This document shows, one piece after another, positions 33,721 through 41,834 of a stretch of 64,000 nt of DNA. Under the pieces are notes generated by a model. That model ran no database searches. It worked only from the letters and a program-made list of their open reading frames with translations, and had not been told where the DNA came from. The translations under genes and the position numbers were made by a program. Location: assembly GCA_958428365.1 (NCBI GenBank), contig CAUAFT010000003.1, positions 1-64,000 on the forward strand, written 5' to 3'. The DNA is from an uncultured Lachnospiraceae bacterium (GTDB lineage Bacteria; Bacillota; Clostridia; Lachnospirales; Lachnospiraceae). Each line of letters starts with the position of its first letter. Positions within the stretch are counted from its first letter, which is position 1.

Positions 33721-34569
33721 TTATGACAATGGTTTACTTCCCGTTATATAAAAGCCTATGAAATCAATATCGGAGCCTGTCCTGGCATGGTTCCCATAAG
33801 CATCTTCTTTTTCACTGGAGTCACTGTAAGAACCAGCGCCATAGGATTCCAAACTGTCCAGCGAAAATCCTTCCACGGCATAAAACTGTCCCTCGTTCAG
33901 ACTCTGATAAAATCGTCCCTCCTCCTTTTCTATCTCTCCATTTCCTTCTAACTCAAATTGGGAGACAAAGATCGTCAACAGCTTTTCCTTGTCCTGATCC
34001 TGTATCTTTGTAACCTCTCCATCCAGATCGATCTGCATATTAAGGATCTGCCCGGTGACGGCGTTCATTTCCAGATATATATTCTCCTCCGTTCCATAAA
34101 ACTCCAGATGCCAGGAGCTGAAAATACGGTTACTGTCCACCGTCATTTCGCTCTCCTCTCCGGGTCTGGAAAGATTCGCCGCTACGTTCCAGTCTGTCTC
34201 CTGCCACAGATCGGCAAGAAAACTGCTCTCCTGCTTTAACTGATTAAGCCATTCTTTTCCTCTCTCTACAGCCTCCTCTATGGATAATTGTCCATAATAC
34301 GGTTCATGCGGGCAGCGCATCCCGCTGTCCTCCTCTTTTTTTAAGATCAGAGATAACTCCTCCGCCGACAGGCAGGTATCCGACTGACTGTAACGGACTT
34401 CCTCCCCCTGCCGGTCTTCTGAGACAGATTTTTGTTCCACCGTTCCGCCTCCGGACAGCAGGGACTCTTCCTCCTTTTCCAATCCTACCCGCAGGATACA
34501 CAGCCCTCCTGCTGCAATGCACAGGGATAGCAGCAGGGCTGCCGCCGTTCCCATGAATTTTTTATGCAT
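33721..34569 (-). CDS. membrane-anchored protein next to a sensor kinase, function unknown
   Basis: This is a 282-residue protein with an N-terminal signal-type segment (about 5-24, ending AAGGLCIL) and an extracytoplasmic domain. The central part (about 95-190) has IEEAVERGKEWLNQLK and a later IYLEMNAVTGQILNMQIDLDGE resembling PepSY-type inhibitory domains, but this is not firm. The ATG at 34569 overlaps the kinase stop and follows AGGTGG, so translation is coupled to the kinase. It is probably the signal-input or output partner of the two-component system. A hairpin follows its stop. Confidence 0.7.
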   Translation of the reverse strand: MHKKFMGTAAALLLSLCIAAGGLCILRVGLEKEEESLLSGGGTVEQKSVSEDRQGEEVRYSQSDTCLSAEELSLILKKEEDSGMRCPHEPYYGQLSIEEAVERGKEWLNQLKQESSFLADLWQETDWNVAANLSRPGEESEMTVDSNRIFSSWHLEFYGTEENIYLEMNAVTGQILNMQIDLDGEVTKIQDQDKEKLLTIFVSQFELEGNGEIEKEEGRFYQSLNEGQFYAVEGFSLDSLESYGAGSYSDSSEKEDAYGNHARTGSDIDFIGFYITGSKPLS

Positions 34570-35968
34570 CTTCCACCTCTCCTTCACAGGCTACATACAG
34601 GCTGACTTTTGTCCCCTCCCGCTCCCTGCTCTCAATCTGCAGTATACTCCCGTGTATCCTTGCGATCTGCTCAGACAATGCCAGCCCAAGTCCGGCCCCG
34701 TGTTGTTTTCTTGACCGGGATTTATCCACCATGTAAAACGCCTCCGTAACTTTTCCAATCTCTCCTTCTGGGATTCCGCACCCATTGTCCTGTACCTGAA
34801 TAAGATAGCCGTCCTCTTTTCGTTTCCCAGTGATCTGAATCTCACTGCCGCCCGCCTTGGTAGCATTGTCCACCAGATTCCAGATCAGGGTCTTAAACAG
34901 GTCGATTTCCACCTTGATATAGACATTGTCCACATCGGTTTTCAGATCAGCGCCCCGCTCATGCAAGATGGGTTCTATTCCCTGTAAGATGTGATCTATT
35001 ACCTCTTCTGCAGGCATTGCTTCCAGCAAAAACTCATTCCTGCCAAGGACGAACAGATCCATCAGCTTTAAAGAGAGGGCTTCCAAGCGCATGCCTTCGT
35101 TCATGATGTACCATGCCGCCTCCTTTTCCTCCTCTCTGGAGAGTTCTCTCTGGTAAAGCATATCCGCATACCCGATGACCGAAGTTAAAGGCGTCTTTAA
35201 CTCATGGGCAAAATTCGCCACAAATTCTTCTCTTTGCCGCAGCGCCTCCGACAATTCCTCTACCTTTTCTTCCACGGAATCCGTCATGATATTAAAACTC
35301 TCCGTCAGCTCTGCGATCTCGTCGCTGCCCCTTGCGGCCAGCCGCTCCCCGTAGTCGCCTCTCGCAATCCGCTTTGCCGCCAGATTCATCTTCTTGATGG
35401 GTCTTGTGATAAATGCTGAAAGCACCAGCATTACGCCCATACTCACTGCCAGAACCGCCAGATACATTTTCTGAAACTGTTCCGCCAGATCCTGATGCTT
35501 TTGCGTGAGGGTGGTGACGTCCACCGCCTTTAATAAATAAACGGAAATATCATCCTGTACGATCTTTCCTCCGGTCAGAATATAACTCTTTTCCCCCGCT
35601 CTTTGATACTGATAGCTTATGACGTCCTCCCGCAGAGTCTTTACAAAGGAATCGTCGATCCCCTCCGGCAGATTAGAGATCAGTGGTCTCTCTTCCTCCA
35701 GGTAAAAGGCGGTTCCCTCGCCCAGATTGGACGCCAGCCTCTCAAAGAGCTTCTCATTTTCCCGGTAGCCCTCCATAAGATCCTGCCAGCCTGAGAGGAT
35801 TCCTGACTGTACCGTGAATTTATCATACTGATACTGCCTTAAGGCAATCTCCTTTTCTCTGTTCAATTCATTTTGATAGGTGTCTGTCAAAAGCAGGTAT
35901 CCGGCGACCAGAAATGCCGCGCTGAAGATCGCCGTCCCGCACAAAAATATTTTCGCATACAGACGCAT
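34562..35968 (-). CDS. sensor histidine kinase
   Basis: This 468-residue membrane kinase has a first membrane segment (about 8-28), an extracellular sensor part (about 30-165), a second membrane segment (about 167-190), a HAMP domain, a HisKA domain with the phosphorylated His in NFAHELKTPLTSVIGY, and a HATPase domain with N-box LVDNATKAG, G1 QDNGCGIP and G2 HGAGLGLALS. It starts two bases after the response regulator. Paired with the OmpR-type regulator and the PepSY-like protein, it probably senses an envelope signal; its ligand is unknown. Confidence 0.95.
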   Translation of the reverse strand: MRLYAKIFLCGTAIFSAAFLVAGYLLLTDTYQNELNREKEIALRQYQYDKFTVQSGILSGWQDLMEGYRENEKLFERLASNLGEGTAFYLEEERPLISNLPEGIDDSFVKTLREDVISYQYQRAGEKSYILTGGKIVQDDISVYLLKAVDVTTLTQKHQDLAEQFQKMYLAVLAVSMGVMLVLSAFITRPIKKMNLAAKRIARGDYGERLAARGSDEIAELTESFNIMTDSVEEKVEELSEALRQREEFVANFAHELKTPLTSVIGYADMLYQRELSREEEKEAAWYIMNEGMRLEALSLKLMDLFVLGRNEFLLEAMPAEEVIDHILQGIEPILHERGADLKTDVDNVYIKVEIDLFKTLIWNLVDNATKAGGSEIQITGKRKEDGYLIQVQDNGCGIPEGEIGKVTEAFYMVDKSRSRKQHGAGLGLALSEQIARIHGSILQIESREREGTKVSLYVACEGEVEDA

Positions 35969-35970
35969 TA

Positions 35971-36624
35971 TTATCCCTCCAATCGGTATCCTATCCGAAA
36001 GACTGTCTTGATGGCATCCTCCAGTCCCAGTTTTTTCCTGAGACGGCGGATATGGGTATCCAATGTACGGGTCTCCCCCATAAAGGGTTCCTCCCAGACT
36101 TTTTCATAGAGCCTGTCCCTGGAAAGCACTACGTTCTTATTCCGCACCAGTTCCACCAGCAGGTCAAATTCCTTCACCGTCAGCTCCACAGGCTCCCCGT
36201 TTTTTAACACCTGTCTGGAAGCTGTATTGATGACCACATCCTTCATCCGCAGTTCCTTCTGGCTCTTGCCATATCTTCTGAGCACGGCTTCGATCCTCGC
36301 CAAAAGCTCGCCGATCTGAAAGGGTTTTACGATGTAGTCGTCGGCGCCGAGACGAAGTCCTTTGATCCGATCCTCCACCGTTCCTCTGGCTGTGAGGAAG
36401 ATCACCGGGGTTCCCAGATGTTTTACAAATTCCAGAAGCTCATAACCGCTAATCTGGGGAAGCATGATGTCCAAAAGGATCAGATCGTACTCTTCCTTTT
36501 CGATATAGTCTGCTCCCTCCGCTCCGTCAGAGGCGCAGGTACAGCGGTAGCCCTCGTTGGTCAGGTTTACATAGATGAGGTTTGAGATGGCTTCGTCGTC
36601 TTCCACGACTAATATTTTTAACAT
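35971..36624 (-). CDS. OmpR-family response regulator
   Basis: This 217-residue regulator has a receiver domain (about 1-118) with the acidic pocket VVEDDE, phospho-acceptor Asp in LILLDIMLP and the K of VKPFQIGEL, then an OmpR winged helix (about 125-217) with RDRLYEKVW and TLDTHIRRLRKKLG. The ATG at 36624 is selected because AAGGAG lies upstream; in-frame codons further upstream belong to a hairpin that overlaps that site. It heads the operon of regulator, kinase and membrane protein. Confidence 0.96.
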   Translation of the reverse strand: MLKILVVEDDEAISNLIYVNLTNEGYRCTCASDGAEGADYIEKEEYDLILLDIMLPQISGYELLEFVKHLGTPVIFLTARGTVEDRIKGLRLGADDYIVKPFQIGELLARIEAVLRRYGKSQKELRMKDVVINTASRQVLKNGEPVELTVKEFDLLVELVRNKNVVLSRDRLYEKVWEEPFMGETRTLDTHIRRLRKKLGLEDAIKTVFRIGYRLEG

Positions 36625-36637
36625 AAAAATGACACTC

Positions 36638-36687
36638 CTTTGTGATTTATCATGCAAAGCATGAGATATGATGATCTTATCACAAAG
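36638..36687 (-). promoter_or_regulatory. two-part hairpin overlapping the response-regulator ribosome binding site
   Basis: On the minus strand CTTTGTGAT pairs with ATCACAAAG (arms 36679-36687 and 36638-36646), enclosing a shorter stem TCATGC/GCATGA. The 3' arm runs directly into GGAG, so AAAG of the AAAGGAG site is paired. It may also act as an operator for the regulator itself. Confidence 0.5.
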
Positions 36688-36724
36688 ATGTGTCATAGTT
36701 GTATCTTGATTACATTTCGAAAAT

Positions 36725-37603
36725 TTATTTTATGGACAATAATGAGTCCAGGACCGCTTCTATATCTTCGTTGATACAGATCGCCCGCTTAGCAATTTCC
36801 TCCGGGCAGACTGCTTCTCCAAGGTTGATGCAGGCATATACCGCATTGCGATTCTGCTCCGTCATCTGCCAGAAAGAATACTTAATGATCACAGGGGTGT
36901 TTGCTCCCACTCCCAACTCCAGATACAGTACCCGAAGTCCCTCATGACGACGGATAAAATCCTCATACCTGTTTGCCGCATCGTGCCAGCCCTCGTCCTC
37001 CACAAAACTATCGTCAGAACGCAGATTCATGGTCAGCGGTCTGCCGCACCTTGGGCAATGGGGGATCAGCTCTGTGGGAATACGAAAATCCTTCTGCTCT
37101 GCCACCATCTGCCGGACAACCGCCTCATTGTCGTAATTTTTCCGGTGACATGGACCGGAACACTGCCACAGCCCATAATCCCCCTGGGTGTAAAATAAGC
37201 GCTTTTTCTCGAAACCTGCTTTCTGAAAACAGTGGTCTACGTTGGTCGTGAGTACAAAATAATCTTTCTCCTTCACCAATTCCAGCAGTTTTTGATAGAC
37301 GGGCTTCGGAGGATCCACATAGCGGTTATAATAAATATGCCGGCTCCACCACGCCCAATATTCCTCTAAAGAAGAATAGGGATAGAAGCCGCCGGAATAC
37401 ATATCGCTGATCCCGTACTTTTCTGCAAAATCTCCAAAGTATTTCTGAAAACGCTCTCCGCTGTAAGTAAATCCAGCCGCCGTAGAAAGACCGGCGCCCG
37501 CTCCGATCACCACGGCATCTGCCTGATCCAGCTCCATCCTCAGTCTCTCAATCTGCCGTGAGTAATTTTCTGTAGATTTCTCTGTCCAGATCTTTGAAAA
37601 CAT
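36725..37603 (-). CDS. class M sirtuin (macrodomain-linked Sir2, SirTM)
   Basis: This 292-residue NAD-dependent enzyme is of the SirTM type, known in staphylococci and streptococci as a protein ADP-ribosyltransferase acting on a lipoylated GcvH-like protein. The NAD-binding start GAGAGLSTAAGF and TTNVDHCF are intact. The usual catalytic His is replaced: the motif reads YTQGDYGLWQC, with Gln, as in SirTM. Zinc cysteines are CSGPC and CPRCG. It overlaps the macrodomain gene by 56 bp, the classical arrangement. No gcvH-like or lplA-like gene is in the window, so the target is unknown. Confidence 0.9.
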   Translation of the reverse strand: MFSKIWTEKSTENYSRQIERLRMELDQADAVVIGAGAGLSTAAGFTYSGERFQKYFGDFAEKYGISDMYSGGFYPYSSLEEYWAWWSRHIYYNRYVDPPKPVYQKLLELVKEKDYFVLTTNVDHCFQKAGFEKKRLFYTQGDYGLWQCSGPCHRKNYDNEAVVRQMVAEQKDFRIPTELIPHCPRCGRPLTMNLRSDDSFVEDEGWHDAANRYEDFIRRHEGLRVLYLELGVGANTPVIIKYSFWQMTEQNRNAVYACINLGEAVCPEEIAKRAICINEDIEAVLDSLLSIK

Positions 37604-38327
37604 TGAATATCACCTCTATTCCGCTCTGTGTCTGACGCTTATATTCCCTCACTGTCTGCACTGCAATCTCTGCCGCCCTCTCGTTTGGAAAATGAAATTC
37701 TCCCGTTGAAATGCAGCAAAAGGCAATGCTTTTTACCTGATTTTCTTCTGCCAGTTCCAGGCAGGAGCGATAACAGGACGCCAGCAGTTCCTCGTCCTTC
37801 TCCGTGAGCCTTCCCCGGACGATGGGGCCCACCGTATGCAGAATATACTTGCAGGGCAGGTTAAACGCAGGCGTGATCTTCGCTCTTCCAGTCTCCTCCT
37901 CATGCCCCTGCTCTTCCATTAATTTTGCACAGGCTTCCCGAAGCTGTATTCCGGAATAAGTATGGATCGCATTATCAATACAGCCGTGATTCGGACAAAA
38001 GCAGCCCAGCATCTGGCTGTTGGCAGCGTTGACAATGGCGTCGCAGCGCAGCGTGGTGATATCTCCCTGCCAGAGATAGATTTCCTTCTGAAGGGGAATA
38101 AGATTAGTCAGCTCAGTGATCCCTTTTTGTCTGATCTCCTCCTGCAAGTATTCATCCTGTATCTCAAAAAAGGCTTTTTCTGTTTTTCCGGGCATACGGA
38201 CGTTCATAAGTCCCCGTAAAAGCTGTTTTTGTTCTGCGGCAGATTCTGGAACTTCTATATCGTCGTATGTATGGTTTTCCCCTAAAAGTTCCTGAATTAG
38301 GTAAATTCTCCGCTCCTGCTGATTCAT
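37548..38327 (-). CDS. zinc-dependent macrodomain protein (ADP-ribosyl hydrolase)
   Basis: This 259-residue protein has an N-terminal helical extension (about 1-85) and a macrodomain. The zinc-macro signature GCFCPNHGCIDNAIHTYSG is visible, with two Cys and a His placed to bind zinc, and the ADP-ribose loop ISTGEFHFPNERAAEIA. Relatives remove ADP-ribose added by the partner sirtuin. Its start is supported by GAGGTGAGAAGGG just after the stop of the upstream flavin/ferredoxin gene. Enzymatic role is from the family. Confidence 0.92.
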   Translation of the reverse strand: MNQQERRIYLIQELLGENHTYDDIEVPESAAEQKQLLRGLMNVRMPGKTEKAFFEIQDEYLQEEIRQKGITELTNLIPLQKEIYLWQGDITTLRCDAIVNAANSQMLGCFCPNHGCIDNAIHTYSGIQLREACAKLMEEQGHEEETGRAKITPAFNLPCKYILHTVGPIVRGRLTEKDEELLASCYRSCLELAEENQVKSIAFCCISTGEFHFPNERAAEIAVQTVREYKRQTQSGIEVIFNVFKDLDREIYRKLLTAD

Positions 38328-38333
38328 CCCTTC

Positions 38334-38939
38334 TCACCTCTTTTCAATCACTTGTTTCGGACAGATTTCTGCACAGCGTCCGCAGTGCAGGCAATGGTTC
38401 TGATCGATTACAACCGGCTTTTTGGAAATATCAATACATTTCTGGGGACAGACCGAGTAACATAACTTACAGCCGATACAGCCTTCACCCACAAAATAGC
38501 CTCCCTGTTGCTTCTGGATATTTCCGATCACAAAGCTGTCCCGCGCCACATGAGAAGGATCGCTGATATCAAAGAACTCCCCTTCCGCTTCATAAATCGC
38601 AAAAACCTCCAGCGCACTGCGTGTATCTGCCGGATAGATCTGCTGCATATAAGGATTTTTTTCAAAAATCTCATCCAGCTTTTCACTTCCGATGTTGGTA
38701 ATCTCTCCCCGCAATGAAACAGAATATTTATCCTTTGTGGCAGACAGGGAAATATAGTTCTGTCTCATCAACTGCTCATAAAATGCCTTTCCTCTTGCTG
38801 TCAGAAAATATACTCCCCTGTCATCCCACAGCATCATATCGATCACACGGGTCTGTGGATGTCCGTCAGCGCCGATTGTGGCGATCACAGCAGAATGTAT
38901 CTGCTCCACTAATAATCTCAAATAATCTTTTGTCTGCAT
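38334..38939 (-). CDS. PNPOx-like flavoprotein fused to a 2[4Fe-4S] ferredoxin domain
   Basis: This 201-residue protein has an N-terminal split-barrel FMN-binding-type domain (about 1-135, pyridoxamine 5'-phosphate oxidase-like) and a C-terminal ferredoxin domain with two clusters, CIGCKLCYSVCPQKC and CLHCGRCAEICPKQV. It is likely an electron-transfer or flavin reductase protein of anaerobes. The gene is first in the operon with the macrodomain and sirtuin; its stop overlaps the ribosome binding site of the macrodomain gene. How it links to ADP-ribosylation is unknown. AAAGGAG precedes the ATG, and AAGCGC/GCGCTT flank the leader. Confidence 0.9.
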   Translation of the reverse strand: MQTKDYLRLLVEQIHSAVIATIGADGHPQTRVIDMMLWDDRGVYFLTARGKAFYEQLMRQNYISLSATKDKYSVSLRGEITNIGSEKLDEIFEKNPYMQQIYPADTRSALEVFAIYEAEGEFFDISDPSHVARDSFVIGNIQKQQGGYFVGEGCIGCKLCYSVCPQKCIDISKKPVVIDQNHCLHCGRCAEICPKQVIEKR

Positions 38940-39081
38940 TTGAAGCGCTCCTTTCCACGGTTTCTTTTCAGCACAGGTGTCAGGCGCTTATCAGCGGTTG
39001 GCAGACTTTATTGCCGGTCAGGAATCACACCTTGCCCCGAAGATTGCTTCTCATTTTTTTGCTGATACAATCAGCATTTTC

Positions 39082-39477
39082 TTAAAATTCGTAAGGCGGA
39101 TTGCCGGAAAAATCTGCGATCACGCCATGAGGATCTTCCAGATAAAACACCTCAAAAATTGGATTATCTGCGGTCTGGTACTGTCCCTTGACAATCGGGT
39201 TTGCGATGCACATCTCTTTCGCCTTCATATTGTCTTCAAATACTGCTTTACCATGCAGACGGATCCATTCATAGGATGGACTGGATACGGAGATCTCAAT
39301 CTCAGGATTCTCCTGCATGTCCTTGTAAACATCCTTGGTGTTGTTGGTACAGAACCACAGCTTACCGTCCATTTCTCCTGAGAACATGAACGGACGGCAC
39401 TTTGCTTTTCCGTCACGTCCTACGGTTGCGAGATATTGAACAGGGTTTTGATTCAGAAATTCGATTACTTTTTTCAT
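39082..39477 (-). CDS. pyridoxamine 5'-phosphate oxidase-family protein
   Basis: This is a 131-residue single-domain split-barrel protein that probably binds FMN: NPVQYLATVGRDGKAKCRPF near the start and WFCTNNTKDVYKDM in the middle. Reactions of this family vary, so no substrate is assigned. The ATG at 39477 follows GGAGG by eight bases. It has its own promoter with a palindromic operator and phased repeats upstream. It is related in domain type to the protein encoded at 38334-38939. Confidence 0.85.
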   Translation of the reverse strand: MKKVIEFLNQNPVQYLATVGRDGKAKCRPFMFSGEMDGKLWFCTNNTKDVYKDMQENPEIEISVSSPSYEWIRLHGKAVFEDNMKAKEMCIANPIVKGQYQTADNPIFEVFYLEDPHGVIADFSGNPPYEF

Positions 39478-39539
39478 TGTGCTTACCTCCACATTTTTGT
39501 TTTTTTTAGAATTATTTGCTCTTCCTTCCTGATGAATTT

Positions 39540-39568
39540 ATAATAAAACTGTATTGTGGATTCGTAAA
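39540..39568 (-). promoter_or_regulatory. promoter of the PNPOx-family gene
   Basis: TTTACG (39563-39568), a 17-bp spacer and TATTAT (39540-39545), minus strand. Confidence 0.65.
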
Positions 39569-39572
39569 GTAG

Positions 39573-39611
39573 GCACAATATTGTGCTATAGTTACCTATA
39601 GGATACTATAG
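39573..39611. promoter_or_regulatory. palindrome and 10-bp-phased CTATAG repeats
   Basis: The 14-bp perfect palindrome GCACAATATTGTGC (39573-39586) lies four bases upstream of the -35 box. It is joined to three CTATAG hexamers starting at 39586, 39596 and 39606, exactly one helical turn apart. This is a likely activator or repressor site; the regulator is unknown. Confidence 0.6.
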
Positions 39612-39622
39612 AAGAGGGATAC

Positions 39623-39845
39623 GTCTTGGATTCCTAATTTCCTCAATAATTTCACTTCACTTGACAAGTATAATTTGTATTTTGAGACAAAGATTTGCGT
39701 TTCTTTTTCTGTCAACATATATTTGACCACAGATTCACTTTCATCTGTACATAACATCATATCAATCGGAGGATTATCTCCCTCATTTATAAATAGCCTC
39801 CAAATAATCCATATAGACCATCTCTATATTCATTTTTCACTCTCT
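39623..39845 (-). pseudogene. degenerate copy of the DUF1016 gene 3' region
   Basis: This stretch aligns by eye with 40850-41060, the C-terminal coding part of the DUF1016 pseudogene. Shared blocks include ATATTTGACCACAGATTCAC and GGATTATCTCCCTCATT, separated by substitutions and small gaps. No open frame of useful length remains. It shows that the island once had a second copy of this gene. Confidence 0.75.
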
Positions 39846-39854
39846 TCCTACTAT

Positions 39855-40080
39855 CGTCGAATGACCTCTAAAATGTATAAAGTATACACACTGAAGCCAT
39901 ACTTCCTTTTTATGTACTACTTAATCGATAGGTCACTCGCTCCTTCGGCTTGTACGCTGCAGCTTGTTTGGCAATATTATCAAACAGCACTTTGCCCTCT
40001 CCATCGCCAAACTCCTTTTTTACATTACTTACACTATCCGATTTTGTTTGGTCAAAAGAACATCGTCTCTACAATGCACA
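39855..40080 (-). pseudogene. degenerate copy of the rlmD 3' end and its C-terminal extension
   Basis: On the minus strand the reading is VETMFF, a frame break, then DQTKSDSVSNVKKEFGDGEG, KVLFDNIAKQAAAYKPKERV and, after another break, IK*YIKRKYGFSVYTLYI. This matches residue by residue the rlmD tail and the extension at 42695-43009 (SVINVKVEFGEGEGKVPLDN...). In this copy the methyltransferase tail and the extension are joined without the A6 break seen at the main locus. It is a relic at the distal side of the island. Confidence 0.75.
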
Positions 40081-40088
40081 GTATTGTC

Positions 40089-40451
40089 CTATACTTTTCT
40101 CTGATAATTTTCCAATTGATGGAAAACACCTACAACATTAACTATATCAGACCTGATATCAAATACAATCACATAATCCATCTGAGGTACGACTGATTCA
40201 TGATACCCCCTCTTTGCCAAGAAAGCATCTCTGCTGACTGGAAACTGCTCTGGATCAGTCTCCAGTCTGTCATATACATCATCAACACCATCTAACAAAC
40301 ATGGGTTTTCTTGCTGCAATAAAAAATTGCTGATAGTAGATTTTCCACTACCATTTGCTCCATAAATAAAATTTATCTTCTTACAATTCATCAATGATGC
40401 GCCACTCTTATTGTAAGTTGCACAACTTTTCATATGTATATTGTTAATCAT
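40089..40451 (-). pseudogene. truncated AAA-family ATPase (N-terminal fragment)
   Basis: An ATG with GAGGAT upstream begins MINNIHMKSCATYNKSG and runs into a good Walker A, FIYGANGSGKSTISNFL. The frame ends after about 120 residues at the junction with the rlmD-like relic. ATPases with this N-terminus (AAA_13-like, related to anticodon nucleases and other phage-defence ATPases) are normally several hundred residues long, so this is a remnant. The function assignment is to the fold only. Confidence 0.65.
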
Positions 40452-40483
40452 AATAGTATCCTCTTCTATGACAAATAACTTCT

Positions 40484-40696
40484 CTAATTTCTTGTATCTC
40501 CCCACTCTATATCAACCACAACCGCCACATTTATATAATCCTTAATCTCTTTATTCCTCATTTTCTGACCCTCGTCTGTAAATACAATATGTTTATGAAA
40601 ATGCCTAAAATTAAAGATTTCTACATATCTTTTCTTTGTATCGACACTATAGTCTCCACATGCGTACCAAATCAAAATATATCCCCACAAAGTCAC
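40484..40696 (-). CDS. hypothetical ORF, possibly a fragment
   Basis: This 70-residue frame reads MTLWGYILIWYACGDYSVDT at its start and ends KDYINVAVVVDIEWGDTRN. It is protein-like, but no convincing ribosome binding site precedes the start, so it may be the C-terminal part of a decayed gene. It ends 32 bp before the ATPase fragment on the same strand, as in an operon. The family is unknown. Confidence 0.4.
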   Translation of the reverse strand: MTLWGYILIWYACGDYSVDTKKRYVEIFNFRHFHKHIVFTDEGQKMRNKEIKDYINVAVVVDIEWGDTRN

Positions 40697-40796
40697 GGAA
40701 ATATGGGCAATATTTATACAATACTAATACTGCTCGTGCATCCCTTTTCCCACAAAATATAAGTTCCATCAATTTTGCACCACCCTGATGTAAAAT

Positions 40797-41830
40797 CTAC
40801 TTCTCTTTCTCACCGTCAGTATTCTCTTCCCCTACCATACCAGCTTCCAATGCCTGATATTCTTGATTTAACTCCCTCAATAATTCTTCTTTGCTTGGCA
40901 AGTATAATTTATACTTCGAAGCAAAAATTTGTGTTTCATTTTCTGGCAACGTATATTTGACCACAGATTCACTTTTTTCCGCACATAACACAATACCAAT
41001 CGGTGGATTATCTCCCTCATTCATAAGCTCTCGTTCATAATAATGAACATACATCTGCATCTGCCCTAAATCCTGATGCGTTAAGTCCCCAACCTTTAAA
41101 TCAATCAAGACGAAACATTTTAAGATGTAATTATAAAATACAAGGTCAATTCTAAAATGACGTCCATCAAACGATATTCTTTTCTGTCTTGCGACAAATG
41201 AAAATCCTCTGCCACGTTCCAAAAGAAATTTTTGCAAATGTGTAATTAACGCTTGTTCCACATCACTTTCATAAAAATCATCATTAGGCACCAGCCCAAG
41301 AAATTCTAACACATATGGGTCACGGATAACATCTTCTGGCTTTTTCGCCGGCTCTAGTGTCTGAATTTCCGCTGCAACTTGCTCTTTATTTTTACTGGAT
41401 AATAATCTTTCATAAAAAAAAGAATTTATCTGGCGCTCAAGTTGTCTGGTACTCCATTGTGATTTTATAGCTTCCTGCATATAAAATTCTCGTGTATTTT
41501 CATTTTCCACTCGCATCAGAAGCCGATAATACGTCCAACTCAATTCGCTACGCAGTGCGTAGCTATTTGGAAATGTTAAATAAAACTGCCGCATGTTTTT
41601 TTAGTTTGCAACGGTAAATCCTTTCCCAAAATCCTGAGTCATTTGCTTTGACAATTCCTTCAATAAACCTGTCCCATACTCCGCCTTTTCATTACCGCCC
41701 TGTTCTTCAATGATTGATTTGCCTATATTCCAATAGGCTTCAACCATTGCAAAATTAGCTGTTTGATAAACTTTATTTCTTGCTGTGAATCAAATTTTTT
41801 AATTTCATTATAAAAAATTTGATTCATCAT
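40797..41830 (-). pseudogene. broken DUF1016 (YhcG-type) PD-(D/E)XK nuclease gene
   Basis: The C-terminal 265 residues are open (from MRQFYLTFPNSYALRSELSW): the DUF1016 C-terminal nuclease part with FRIDLVFYN, CFVLIDLKVGDLTH (D...ExK-like core) and GIVLCAEKSES. The N-terminal part lies upstream in the same strand but is disrupted. A frame break occurs near 41780, before VYQTANFAMVEAYWNIGKSI. A TAA replaces the Leu expected in VAN-L-KNMRQF just before 41594. The original start is near 41830, four bases after the DUF6615-like gene. Members are often found beside restriction and defence genes. Confidence 0.8.
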
Positions 41831-41834
41831 AATC

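Noticed and set aside
39675..40196. A 173-codon plus-strand frame through the decayed island.
   Set aside because: It runs opposite sequences that align with rlmD and DUF1016 coding DNA on the minus strand, so it is an artefact of AT-rich antisense sequence.
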